Shown piece after piece: positions 45,055 to 53,633 of a DNA stretch of 64,000 bases (position 1 is its first letter; every line of letters begins with the position of its first letter). The notes beneath the pieces were generated by a model, which was not told the origin of the DNA, searched no databases, and saw only the letters and a program-made list of their open reading frames with translations. This stretch comes from Mesonia aquimarina (GTDB lineage Bacteria > Bacteroidota > Bacteroidia > Flavobacteriales > Flavobacteriaceae): contig NZ_RCNV01000002.1 in assembly GCF_003667275.1 (NCBI RefSeq), forward strand, positions 124,001 through 188,000, in the 5' to 3' direction. The translations under genes were made by a program, and so were the position numbers.

Positions 45055-46507
45055 GTTTTCTATAATGATCAAAACGCAAGAAAATTTCTTTTACATATAA
45101 AAAGGGTTCTCTTCCTCGCACAAAACCATACCTGACTTCGGGTCTACTAAAATATTCCCTGGAAGACAATTTAAGCATATAATCTTCTACATTATCATCC
45201 CAAACCAACGGGTTTTCACCGGCAGATTTTGTTAATCGTTGCGCATCGCGCACGTGACCTAAGCCACAATTGTAAGCTGCCATCGTAAATTTTATACGCT
45301 GAATACTGTCCTTTACCTTGGTGAATTTAGATGCCATTTGCTGTAGATAAGTAGAACCGGCTCTTAAATTTTCAGCGGGATTTGTAACATCTTTTACGCC
45401 TAGATCTTTTGCTGTTGCGGGCATAATTTGCATTAAACCTCCGGCGCCCGCCCAAGATTGTCCCTTTGGTTTAAAACGGGATTCTTGATAAATTTGAGAA
45501 CTTAATAAACGCCAATCCCAACCTATACGTTTTGCATTTTCCTTAATAATTTCATCGTATTGACTTATTTTTCCTTGATTTTTACTGTAAAAATCACTTT
45601 TAATTCTCCTTCTGTATGATTTTTTATTCTTAAAATATTTATTGTAAACCACGTAATAATAATCTTGCTTTTTGATTTTTTTCATCCATTTATTCACTCT
45701 GCTTAGAAGATCAGGTGAATTTTTTCGGACGGCCCAAGCAATTCGCTGTGAAAAACTAATCTCGGTATCAATATCTAAAATAGGATTGTATGTTTGGTTT
45801 ATTGCGGCAACATTATAGTCTGAAATAGTAAAGTCTATTTCTCGGTCTACCACCATTTTTATAATTTCATCTGTAGTTTTGTTTCCCGAAACGGTTTCTA
45901 TATTTATTTTTCCGCCAATTTCTTGACTCAAATTTTTAAGACGTTGGTAATACGAAGAGTTTTTTCTCACGTGTACCGTTTTATCCATCAACTCAACCGG
46001 GTCTCCTACAAGTTGTTTTTTAATTTTATACATCGGTAATTTTCGCCAATTTTTTGGTCGGCGCTGTACTAAAACTTGATGTGTTAAATAATGATGATTT
46101 GTAAAGTTAACAACCTCTTTTCTAGGCTCTGTAATAGAAAGTCCGTACGCAATTAAATCGCCCTCACCATTGTTCAACATATTAAAAAGCTGATCAATAT
46201 CTTCAGCAACTTTTATACGCAATTCTAAATCTAGATCTTTGGCTAAACGCTCTACCAGTTCATACTCAAAACCCATTGCTTTTCCTCGATATAAAAAATA
46301 GCTGGTAGAATTATAAATTGTAATAACAGTTAAGAATCCGTCTTCTTTAATTTCTTCTAAATCTCGTTGAAGTTCAGGTTTTTTTTCAACAGTATTTTCT
46401 ACAATGGTATTTTTCTTTGTTTCATTTTTACAGCTCAGAAAAAAAAAGGGCAATAAAAAAAAGAGTGTTATTTTCGGAAGATTTTTTAACAAGTAAAATT
46501 TTATCAT
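45026..46507 (-). CDS. MltF-type lytic transglycosylase lipoprotein
   Basis: 493 residues. The lipoprotein signal ends at LSC (Cys about 26). A solute-binding domain (SBP_bac_3, about 50-285) comes before an SLT domain (about 320-440) with the catalytic Glu in QIYQESRFKP and the following GAGGLMQIMPATA. The enzyme cleaves the glycan strand to anhydro-muropeptides, tethered in the envelope. The binding domain probably modulates activity on peptide fragments. The 3' end overlaps the MscS gene. Confidence 0.93.
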   Translation of the reverse strand: MIKFYLLKNLPKITLFFLLPFFFLSCKNETKKNTIVENTVEKKPELQRDLEEIKEDGFLTVITIYNSTSYFLYRGKAMGFEYELVERLAKDLDLELRIKVAEDIDQLFNMLNNGEGDLIAYGLSITEPRKEVVNFTNHHYLTHQVLVQRRPKNWRKLPMYKIKKQLVGDPVELMDKTVHVRKNSSYYQRLKNLSQEIGGKINIETVSGNKTTDEIIKMVVDREIDFTISDYNVAAINQTYNPILDIDTEISFSQRIAWAVRKNSPDLLSRVNKWMKKIKKQDYYYVVYNKYFKNKKSYRRRIKSDFYSKNQGKISQYDEIIKENAKRIGWDWRLLSSQIYQESRFKPKGQSWAGAGGLMQIMPATAKDLGVKDVTNPAENLRAGSTYLQQMASKFTKVKDSIQRIKFTMAAYNCGLGHVRDAQRLTKSAGENPLVWDDNVEDYMLKLSSREYFSRPEVRYGFVRGREPFLYVKEIFLRFDHYRKLIPLNPPSS

Positions 46508-46583
46508 TCACATTTATTTAGAACTATAATATAAAATATTTTTATGAATTAACCTAATTTCAATGCTTTACATAAAATTTCAA

Positions 46584-47252
46584 TTAATTTTTTGAAGCTA
46601 TTTTTTTGATTTCTTCTGATTCTATTATTGTTTTTGAATATGAATTATTTGCCAAAAAAATCATTGCATCAGCTATATAATTTGGATGAATAGAACGGAA
46701 TTTTTTTAAGGGACCGCACATTAAAAAGTTGGCAAGTTTCATTACTTGTTTCCACAAAAATTCAAATGGTCGTTTTTCTTTTCGTTTTCCCGAAATTAAA
46801 GACGGACGTAAAATATAGGTTTCTTCAATTTTTTGCTGAAGCACCGCATTTTCCATTTCGCCTTTTGTTTTGTTATAGAAAAATTTACTCTCCGCATTTG
46901 CGCCAAGAGCAGAAATTACTACAAATTTTTGAATGTTATTTTTCTTGGCAAGTTTTGCCGCAGTTAATGGAATGCCATAATCTACTTTTTTATAAACCTC
47001 ATTATCGGGCGTCTTTTTTTGCGTAGAACCCACGCAGCAAAAAACCTCATCGCCATTAAAAAGATCTTGATAATTTTCTAACTCAAATAAATCGATAAGG
47101 TGTTCTTCAATTTTTTCGTGTTGTAGATTTACGCTATTCCTAGAAAATAATTTCACTTTTTTATAGCGATTATCAGTCAGTAATTTTTTTAGTAGAATAT
47201 TACCCGTTAATCCTGTAGCGCCTAAAATAATTGCTGTCTTTTTTTGTTCCAT
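46584..47252 (-). CDS. NAD(P)-binding Rossmann protein (HTATIP2-like, atypical SDR)
   Basis: 222 residues. The dinucleotide motif ILGATGLTGN lies near the start, with a second strand KKVKLFSRN and FCCVGSTQ in the middle. The family includes oxidoreductase HTATIP2/TIP30-like proteins. The substrate is unknown. The start at 47252 (MEQKKTAII) is taken instead of one seven codons upstream. No operon partner. Confidence 0.82.
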   Translation of the reverse strand: MEQKKTAIILGATGLTGNILLKKLLTDNRYKKVKLFSRNSVNLQHEKIEEHLIDLFELENYQDLFNGDEVFCCVGSTQKKTPDNEVYKKVDYGIPLTAAKLAKKNNIQKFVVISALGANAESKFFYNKTKGEMENAVLQQKIEETYILRPSLISGKRKEKRPFEFLWKQVMKLANFLMCGPLKKFRSIHPNYIADAMIFLANNSYSKTIIESEEIKKIASKN

Positions 47253-47389
47253 GAGCCCGAAAGTTTGCTTCATTTAAAAATACACAATTTCAACGAAGAG
47301 AAACTACATATCTACTTTAGTTCTTTAAGCGGTTTATTTTGAAAACGTGATGCTGAATTAAGTTTAGGCTGCCAACACATTCTAAAAAA

Positions 47390-48460
47390 CTAAAACAATT
47401 TGTATTGCGGACTTTTTAGTTGAAGAAAATGCGACTTATCTAAAGGCGCAATAGATTCATTCTTCAAAAATTTTTGTTTTGCAATTTTAAACTGTTGCGC
47501 TATCTGTTTAGCAAATTCTCCTTTACCCTTCATACGAGTCCCAAATCGGCTGTCATTTAAATTTCCGCCGTGGCAAGCTTCAATTTGATGCAAAACTTTT
47601 TCTGCTCTATCGGGTAACGTTTTTTCTATCCAATCCTTAAAAATTTCGGCGATTGCTCCATTTAAGCGAACAATAGTATAACCGACAGAATTTGCGCCAA
47701 GTTCACTCACTTTTTTAACTAAAGGAAAAATTTCGTGACTATTAATCGATGGAATTATAGGCGCCATCATCACATTTACAGGAATATTATTTGAAGAAAG
47801 TGTTTCTACCACCTTCAGTCTTTTTTTAATGCTAGCTGTTCTTGGCTCTAAAATTCTGCGCGTTTCTTCCGATAAAGAAGTAATAGAAATATTCACCCGA
47901 ATTAAATTGAATTCTGCCAATTTTTTTAAAATATCTATGTCACGTAGAATTAAAGCATTTTTAGTGATAATTCCGGTTGGGTGTTTATACTTTAGCATTA
48001 CTTCTAAACACTTTCGTGTAATTTGAAGTTTCTTTTCAACCGGCTGATAACAGTCTGTATTTCCTGAAAAAATAATCGTGTCGCCGTCCCAGTTTTTATT
48101 GTTCAGTTTTTTTTCTAATAATTGCGGCGCATTTTTTTTGACTAAAATTTGTTGCTCAAAATCTTTTCCGGCAGAATAACCCCAATACTCATGAGAGTTT
48201 CTAGCATAGCAATAAATGCATCCGTGTTCGCAACCTTGATATGGGTTTGCAGAATAGCCCATCCCGACATCAGGACTGTTTACTTTATTAACAAAGGTTT
48301 TTGGAAAAACTTCTTGAATATGAGTTTTATCATCTTCAGGTTTTTCACCTTCTTTATAGCAATATTCCAGAAAATCATCCTCAGGAATATGCTTTAATTC
48401 AAAGAATTTATTGGCAACATTTTTTTGCGCTCCTCTTCCTTTTTGATATAATTTACCCAT
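47390..48460 (-). CDS. Radical SAM protein of the PA0069 / SplB-like family
   Basis: 356 residues. The iron-sulfur motif is C-x3-C-x2-C in GCEHGCIYCYARN near residue 80. An ITKNALILRD strand and ISITSLSEETRRILEPRTAS follow, as in proteins described as PA0069 or Rv2578c family. These are relatives of spore photoproduct lyase, but no target is known. The start ATG at 48460 is used; the frame is open ten codons further. Upstream a small palindrome (GACTC...GAGTC, 48471-48488) may be regulatory. Confidence 0.9.
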   Translation of the reverse strand: MGKLYQKGRGAQKNVANKFFELKHIPEDDFLEYCYKEGEKPEDDKTHIQEVFPKTFVNKVNSPDVGMGYSANPYQGCEHGCIYCYARNSHEYWGYSAGKDFEQQILVKKNAPQLLEKKLNNKNWDGDTIIFSGNTDCYQPVEKKLQITRKCLEVMLKYKHPTGIITKNALILRDIDILKKLAEFNLIRVNISITSLSEETRRILEPRTASIKKRLKVVETLSSNNIPVNVMMAPIIPSINSHEIFPLVKKVSELGANSVGYTIVRLNGAIAEIFKDWIEKTLPDRAEKVLHQIEACHGGNLNDSRFGTRMKGKGEFAKQIAQQFKIAKQKFLKNESIAPLDKSHFLQLKSPQYKLF

Positions 48461-48538
48461 AAAACAACTCGACTCCTTAATAAGAGTCAAAGTTATTTAT
48501 TTTTTGGACTAATTCCTATTTATTGGATATTTTCCTTA

Positions 48539-49153
48539 TTAAAATAATATTCCAATATTAAATCCATATCTAATATTGCGTCCACTATTACCGGTATTAT
48601 TATTAATTATATCTGTAACGCCAAACTGGCTATCGTATTCAACATACACTTTTGTAAAGCTAGACAAATTAAACTTTATCCCTATTCCTAAAGAAACACC
48701 AAAATCTGTCGATTCAAAAGCTTCTTTCAAATCGGTTTCTAATGTCGAATCTTTAGCCTGAATTAGATATCCAGCATATGGCCCTAAATTTAAAAACCAA
48801 TTTTTTCTAGAACCAAAATGCCAAGAAGCCATTATTGGAAGTGTAAGGTAATTTAACTTAATATCTGTTTCAACAAAATTTGAATTCTCTTCAGAAATTG
48901 CTGCATTAGACAGTCCTTTTTTATCGAATATTAATTTTGCTTTTATTCCCCAATTCTTAGAAAGATAATATTCTGCACTTCCTGTTATATTAAAACTTAC
49001 AGAAGGATCCGGCTGCAAAAAGCTATTCTGAAGAATAACAGAAGAAATATTCAAACCGGGACCAAAGCCGAATTCGAAATCTGATTTTTCTTGTGATACT
49101 CCCTTTTGAAAAATTAAAAATGAAACTAAAATAAAGAGGTAAAATTTTTTCAT
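48539..49153 (-). CDS. PorT-type outer-membrane beta-barrel protein
   Basis: 204 residues. A signal peptide (about 1-20, ending GVSQ) is followed by eight likely beta-strands: FGPGLNISSVILQ, LTLPIMASWHFG, FLNLGPYAGYLIQA, GVSLGIGIKFN, and a terminal RYGFNIGILF ending in Phe. It is of the outer membrane beta-barrel type seen in Bacteroidota. The role is unknown. It is a single gene. Confidence 0.85.
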   Translation of the reverse strand: MKKFYLFILVSFLIFQKGVSQEKSDFEFGFGPGLNISSVILQNSFLQPDPSVSFNITGSAEYYLSKNWGIKAKLIFDKKGLSNAAISEENSNFVETDIKLNYLTLPIMASWHFGSRKNWFLNLGPYAGYLIQAKDSTLETDLKEAFESTDFGVSLGIGIKFNLSSFTKVYVEYDSQFGVTDIINNNTGNSGRNIRYGFNIGILF

Positions 49154-49250
49154 CATAATAAAATTAGTTGGGCGGGAATATAGGATTATTACAATAAAAT
49201 AACGTTACCGAATAGTAAACAATTATATTTAGTAGAAATTCTACCTAAGT

Positions 49251-50216
49251 TTATAATTGTCCGGTCTTTTCAAAATACTTGCGCATCACTAATAAAGAGA
49301 TAATTTCTTCGCGTTGTTTATTTTTAAATTGATCTACAAACCGATGCGCATTTTCTATAATTTGCTGTGCTTTTTCAGGATGTTGCAAAAAATAATTTAA
49401 TTTTTCTTCTACGTTAGAATAATCATCATTTAGCGCTATATAATGTACATCAGGTTCCAGTAAACCTTCCATAAACCACGTTTCAAATTTTGGTTTTGGC
49501 ATTACAGCAATAGAGTTAGAAGACATTACCCATTTTAAATTAGAAGCTACATCATTACCTTCTATACAAAGTATAAATTTATATTGTAGTTGTTCTTCTA
49601 TGGTCATTCGCTCTACCATCCACGCTGGATTGAGTTCGTTTTGGTTTACTTTACCAATATTACATAAGGGATGATTTTTATATTTCTCTAAAAACCGAAT
49701 GCGCTGCGGTTGTGTTGGATGAACTTTTCCACGACTTATGAGTTGATCTTTTTTTTCGGTAAAGCTTTTCTTATCATTTTGAATGAAAATAAAATGCCGC
49801 ACTTTATTCCATTTTAATAGAACAGAATTGCTGTTATCTTTATGAATTGGTCTACTTTTTACAAAAGTAGGTTCTTCGGGAATGTGTGTAATATCGCCGA
49901 AAAGACAATTTACTTTTAACTCCTGCGGAAAATAGCGTGCAAATTCCCTAAAATCGAAAAAGTAAGTTTTTCCTTCTTTTAATTTAAAGGAAGAAAGCGA
50001 TCGTGCTTTTTTTGAAAGTTGACTATTCTTAGGCAAAGCATTGTAATAATCAACCCGCTTTTCTATTTCTTTGATAGATTCTGGCGAAATGCTTTTTAAT
50101 TTAGAAGGTAACTTTTGCTGGAAAAATACATTGGGAAGCAGCAAGCGTAAATAATTCTTTACATAATAAAGAGCCTTACTGTTTTTATGTTTGGAAGACA
50201 TGCGCTTACTTTCCAT
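49251..50216 (-). CDS. GT90 / LpsA-type glycosyltransferase
   Basis: 321 residues, soluble or peripheral, with no signal. The C-terminal half matches the CAP10/glycosyltransferase 90 pattern: KFILCIEGNDVASNLKWVMS, then SIAVMPKPKFETWFMEGLLE, with the acid and aromatic residues of the sugar-nucleotide site. Family members add sugars (often xylose or glucose) to lipopolysaccharide or glycans. It stands alone here, with no other polysaccharide genes, and is 143 bases downstream of the enoyl-CoA hydratase gene. Confidence 0.82.
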   Translation of the reverse strand: MESKRMSSKHKNSKALYYVKNYLRLLLPNVFFQQKLPSKLKSISPESIKEIEKRVDYYNALPKNSQLSKKARSLSSFKLKEGKTYFFDFREFARYFPQELKVNCLFGDITHIPEEPTFVKSRPIHKDNSNSVLLKWNKVRHFIFIQNDKKSFTEKKDQLISRGKVHPTQPQRIRFLEKYKNHPLCNIGKVNQNELNPAWMVERMTIEEQLQYKFILCIEGNDVASNLKWVMSSNSIAVMPKPKFETWFMEGLLEPDVHYIALNDDYSNVEEKLNYFLQHPEKAQQIIENAHRFVDQFKNKQREEIISLLVMRKYFEKTGQL

Positions 50217-50325
50217 AATCTGAAATGCTAACTGATTGTTTGCGTTAAGGATGGAGCGGTTTGTTGAAGCTCTTTTTAAAATAATGCCTTAGCAGAATTT
50301 TAAAAAAGCGACCCGCGAGAGCCTG

Positions 50326-50346
50326 CCCCACGCTTTTCGCGTGGGG
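50326..50346. repeat. GC-rich perfect hairpin
   Basis: Arms CCCCACGC and GCGTGGGG (eight pairs) enclose TTTTC. It lies in a GC-rich island (about 50308-50353, with GCGACCCGCGAGAGCCTG at its left) in an otherwise AT-rich gap, downstream of the enoyl-CoA hydratase gene. It has no T-tract on the minus strand, so it is not an ordinary terminator. It resembles a short dispersed repeat. Confidence 0.5.
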
Positions 50347-50359
50347 AACGCCCTAGTAA

Positions 50360-51142
50360 TTATTTGTTCGGGAAATTTGGTTTTTCTTTATTTAAAAAGG
50401 CAGAAGTTCCTTCTTTAAAATCTTCGGTTCCAAAACTTTTTCCGAAACCTTCAATCTCTTTATCGAAACCGTTTACACCGTCTTCGTAATTTGCATTTAT
50501 TGCATCGATAGCTTGGGAAATGGCAACCATTGAATTTTTCATGATTTTACCGGCAATTTTTTCTGTAAACTCCATTAATTCTTCAAGCGGCGTTACGTGA
50601 TTTACCAAACCATATTGTAAAGCTTGATTGGCATCGATCATTCCGGCGGTCATAATCATTTCCATTGCGCGGCCTTTGCCAACTAATTGCGGTAAGCGTT
50701 GCGTTCCGCCATAACCAGGAATTACGCCAAGCGAAGTTTCAGGAAGTCCTAATTTTGCATTTTCGCTGGCAATTCTAAAATGTGCTGCCATCGCCAATTC
50801 TAATCCGCCGCCAAGCGCGAAACCATTTACGGCTGCAATTACTGGTTTTTTAAAATTCGCGATCATATCAAAAACTTCTTTGTGACCTTTTGCTGAAAGG
50901 TCTTTTCCTTCTTCAACTGAATAATCTGCAAATTCTGAAATATCGGCTCCGGCAACAAATGCTTTTTCTCCGGTTCCTGTTATAATAATAACTTTTACTT
51001 CTTCGTCTTGCTCTAATTTTGCAAATGCTTGACGAATTTCGCCTAAGGTTTCGCGGTTAAGCGCGTTTAATTTTTTTGGTCTATTGATGGTTACCAGAGC
51101 GATTCCATCGTTATTTTCGACTAATAAATTGTTATAACTCAT
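50360..51142 (-). CDS. Enoyl-CoA hydratase/isomerase (crotonase) family
   Basis: 260 residues, crotonase fold. The oxyanion loop appears as AFVAGADISE near residue 65 and NGFALGGGLELA near 107. The two catalytic acids are in GGLELA and LPETSLGV (Glu about 112 and 132). It hydrates short trans-2-enoyl-CoA to 3-hydroxyacyl-CoA in fatty acid or amino acid breakdown; short-chain preference is likely, not proven. Its ATG overlaps the stop of the kinase gene (ATGA), so the two are coupled, although no functional link is obvious. Confidence 0.93.
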   Translation of the reverse strand: MSYNNLLVENNDGIALVTINRPKKLNALNRETLGEIRQAFAKLEQDEEVKVIIITGTGEKAFVAGADISEFADYSVEEGKDLSAKGHKEVFDMIANFKKPVIAAVNGFALGGGLELAMAAHFRIASENAKLGLPETSLGVIPGYGGTQRLPQLVGKGRAMEMIMTAGMIDANQALQYGLVNHVTPLEELMEFTEKIAGKIMKNSMVAISQAIDAINANYEDGVNGFDKEIEGFGKSFGTEDFKEGTSAFLNKEKPNFPNK

Positions 51143-52599
51143 ACGTTTTGTTTTGGAAATTTTACGATAAATGTTGTTCCTTCTCCTTCTTTAGAGGTAA
51201 AGGTTATGCTTCCTTGATAGGCTTCAATTATTGTTTTTATAATTCCTAATCCAAGTCCCATTCCGCTGGATTTGGTAGTAAACTTAGGTTCAAAAATACG
51301 ATCTTTATTTTCTTCTGAAATACCCACGCCATTATCTTTAATAAAAATACAGGCGTTTTTTTCATCGGTTGCCACGTGAACGCATATTTTTGGTTCTGCT
51401 TCGTTTTCGGTAGCTTGAATGGCATTCTTTACTAAATTGGTAAGTACTCTAATAAGTTGTGTTCTATCAAACTTCACTAAAATTTCCTCTTCTTCTGAAG
51501 TGAATGAAATATGCGAATCATTAAAAATATCTAAGGCTAATTTTACAATTTTTGGAACGTTTAAGGATTCGTTTTGCTGTGCCGGCATTTTTGCAAAATT
51601 AGAAAAAGCCGAAGCAATAGAACTCATCGTATCTATTTGCTGAATTAAAGAGCGACTAAAATCTTTTATTTTTTCATCAATTTCAGGATCGTTAGCGTCG
51701 AATTTTCGCTCAAAACTCTGTACGCTTAATCGCATTGGCGTTAAGGGATTTTTAATTTCGTGTGCCACTTGCTTTGCCATTTCGCGCCAAGCTTGTTCGC
51801 GTTCGCTGGTTGCTAATTTTACAGCGCTTTCTTCTAATTCATCAATCATAGAATTGTAAGCTTTTACCAAGGATCTTATTTCTTCTGAAGCTGACTGAAT
51901 AACGATTTTTTTATTTTTTTTATCAAATCGCGTCGCATGAATTTTTTCGCTAACTGCTTTTAAACTTTTGGTAATGTATTTTGATAAGAAATATGACAAC
52001 ACAATTGCCGCAATGATCATCAGTAAATAAACTTGTGCCAAAATTTCTAAAAAATCGCGCAGTTGCTTGTCTATAAAACCATCATCTTCTATATGTGGCA
52101 AATTTAAAATTGCAAGCGGCTTAAAATAATTATCGGTTATATAGGTGTAAGATGATTGGTAATCTTCTTCTTTTTCTCCAAAATGGTATTTTACAAAGCG
52201 TTTGTCTTTAGAATTTCTAAGTCCCTCGAGCGCATAATCGGGCATTTTTGTACTCGCGGTATCCCTAAAAAAAGTAGCTTTAGAAGATTTTAAAAGTTTT
52301 CCGTTAAGATTATAAATATTGATTTCTGTGTTATGAATGTTTTTCAATTCATAAATTTTATCCTTAAAAATTAACGGAATATGTTCTGCATCTACCGGAT
52401 AGGTGGTCGTTTTTATTTCGTAATTAATGCTCGCTCTAATAGAAGCTTCTTTGCGTTTTAATTTGTCTTTTTGGTATGCTCTAGCCTCATCTTTATATTG
52501 GTAAATGGTAACGGCGGCAATTAAAATGGAAGCACCCAGCACCAAAAAAATCATGCTAAAAAAAATGCGGGTTCTTAAGGAGCGTTTAAAAAGCTTCAT
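51139..52599 (-). CDS. NtrY-like sensor histidine kinase with HAMP domain
   Basis: 486 residues. Helices at about 10-30 and 190-212 flank a periplasmic sensor region; HAMP covers about 212-265. The HisKA box HEIKNPLTPMRLS has its phosphoacceptor His near residue 280. The ATPase core holds NLVKNAIQAT, DNGVGIS, FTTKSSGMGLGLG and GTTFIVKFP. The PMRLS context resembles NtrY kinases. No response regulator gene is adjacent. It is transcribed ahead of the enoyl-CoA hydratase. Confidence 0.93.
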   Translation of the reverse strand: MKLFKRSLRTRIFFSMIFLVLGASILIAAVTIYQYKDEARAYQKDKLKRKEASIRASINYEIKTTTYPVDAEHIPLIFKDKIYELKNIHNTEINIYNLNGKLLKSSKATFFRDTASTKMPDYALEGLRNSKDKRFVKYHFGEKEEDYQSSYTYITDNYFKPLAILNLPHIEDDGFIDKQLRDFLEILAQVYLLMIIAAIVLSYFLSKYITKSLKAVSEKIHATRFDKKNKKIVIQSASEEIRSLVKAYNSMIDELEESAVKLATSEREQAWREMAKQVAHEIKNPLTPMRLSVQSFERKFDANDPEIDEKIKDFSRSLIQQIDTMSSIASAFSNFAKMPAQQNESLNVPKIVKLALDIFNDSHISFTSEEEEILVKFDRTQLIRVLTNLVKNAIQATENEAEPKICVHVATDEKNACIFIKDNGVGISEENKDRIFEPKFTTKSSGMGLGLGIIKTIIEAYQGSITFTSKEGEGTTFIVKFPKQNV

Positions 52600-52677
52600 T
52601 TTTTATTTTTTGCTTGATTTTCGAGAGGTTTCTTATGGCTTTATCTCGGTTTCTACTGAAACAACTATTGCGCCAAG

Positions 52678-53220
52678 TTATTTCTTTTCGCGAATGCGTT
52701 TGTAAATTTTAAAACCGAGCATCAGCATAATTGCTAAAACAAAAATTCCGATGACACCAAAAATCCAGTTGACAGCATTTTTTAAAATTACTAAAAATAC
52801 AACCGAAAAAAGAATTAAGGTAGAACCTTCATTCCATAATCGCATTTGATTAGATGTCCATTTTACAATGTCGTTTTGTAATTCTTTAAAAATTAAATGA
52901 CATTTAAAATGATATAAAAACAATAAAAATACAAAAACAAGTTTTACGTGCATCCAGCCTTGTTGTAACCAAACAGGTTGCAAAATGAGTAATATAACTG
53001 CAAAAATTGTCGCCAATATTGCTGATGGCCACGTAATGATAAACCACAAACGCTTGGTCATAATTTTTAACTGCTTGCCTAAAATTTCTTTTTCCGGAGA
53101 GGTTTTTTGAGAGGCTTCAATTAAATACACAAACAAGCGCGGTATATAAAACAAACCTGCAAACCAAGTGATCACGAATATTAAGTGGAGTGATTTTATG
53201 TAATTGTAATATTCTTGCAT
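52678..53220 (-). CDS. hemJ: HemJ-type protoporphyrinogen IX oxidase (CopD-like)
   Basis: 180 residues with four to five helices. The N-terminal KSLHLIFVITWFAGLFYIPRLFVY matches HemJ, with the conserved His and the WFAGLFYxxRLFVY run. HemJ oxidises protoporphyrinogen to protoporphyrin, the step before ferrochelatase. The call is strengthened by hemH, hemA, hemC, hemD and hemE within 10 kb. The first codons overlap the 3' end of a broken toxin frame (53196-53342) that lies upstream. Confidence 0.87.
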   Translation of the reverse strand: MQEYYNYIKSLHLIFVITWFAGLFYIPRLFVYLIEASQKTSPEKEILGKQLKIMTKRLWFIITWPSAILATIFAVILLILQPVWLQQGWMHVKLVFVFLLFLYHFKCHLIFKELQNDIVKWTSNQMRLWNEGSTLILFSVVFLVILKNAVNWIFGVIGIFVLAIMLMLGFKIYKRIREKK

Positions 53221-53342
53221 TTAAGGCTTTTTTGCTGGGTTTTGAAACGAATACCTAATCCTTTTTGTTGAGATTCATAATATTCAATAGCTTCTTCAAT
53301 ATCAAAAAGGGCATTGGATTCAAAACGAATTTCAAACTCCAT
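53196..53342 (-). pseudogene. Truncated RelE/ParE-type toxin
   Basis: The minus-strand frame from ATG at 53342 to TAA at 53196 gives 48 residues. The first 34 read like the start of a ParE/RelE toxin: EIRFESNALFDIEEAIEYYE then QQKGLGIRF, the usual EALxDIEEAxxYYExQxxGLGxRF pattern. After this the similarity stops and the frame runs into hemJ. Functional toxins of this type are about 90-100 residues, so the C-terminal half with the active strands is lost. The ATG overlaps the antitoxin stop (ATGGAGTTTGA), the normal arrangement for such pairs. Confidence 0.7.
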
Positions 53343-53601
53343 ATTTTTTGTTTAATCTTGCTTTTACTTCATCAAATGAAAGAGTTTCAGCTTTTCCGCC
53401 TTCATATAATGCTAATCTTCGCTCAAGTTCCTGGTATTGCTCAGCTGATAAAATATCTTTTTCATATAAAATAGAATCTTCACGAAGTACATGTGCTTCA
53501 TCATTCAATAAAACTTTTACCTTATTCAGTTTCTCAATATCATCACAAGCAATAATCGCTTTTAATAATTCTATTTTCAATTCATTCATCTTGCGTTCCA
53601 T
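53332..53601 (-). CDS. Antitoxin of a decayed toxin-antitoxin pair
   Basis: 89 residues. The C-terminal LERRLALYEGGKAETLSFDEVKARLNKKYGV (split here at residue blocks) resembles the addiction-module antitoxin family in which a helical N-terminus is followed by a toxin-wrapping tail. The N-terminus is helical (LKIELLKAIIACDDIEKLNKV). A second ATG at codon 5 is possible. It precedes the truncated toxin by the classic overlap. The frame looks intact, so the antitoxin may outlast its toxin or now act elsewhere. Confidence 0.75.
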   Translation of the reverse strand: MERKMNELKIELLKAIIACDDIEKLNKVKVLLNDEAHVLREDSILYEKDILSAEQYQELERRLALYEGGKAETLSFDEVKARLNKKYGV

Positions 53602-53633
53602 AACTTCTCATTTCATACAAAGATAACGGATTT

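Noticed and set aside
48471-48488. GACTC/GAGTC palindrome before the radical SAM gene
   Set aside because: Five-base arms with an eight-base spacer are too likely by chance to list as an operator.
53265-53626. Plus-strand frames opposite the antitoxin
   Set aside because: Antisense shadows of the antitoxin, which has the expected overlap with the toxin remnant.
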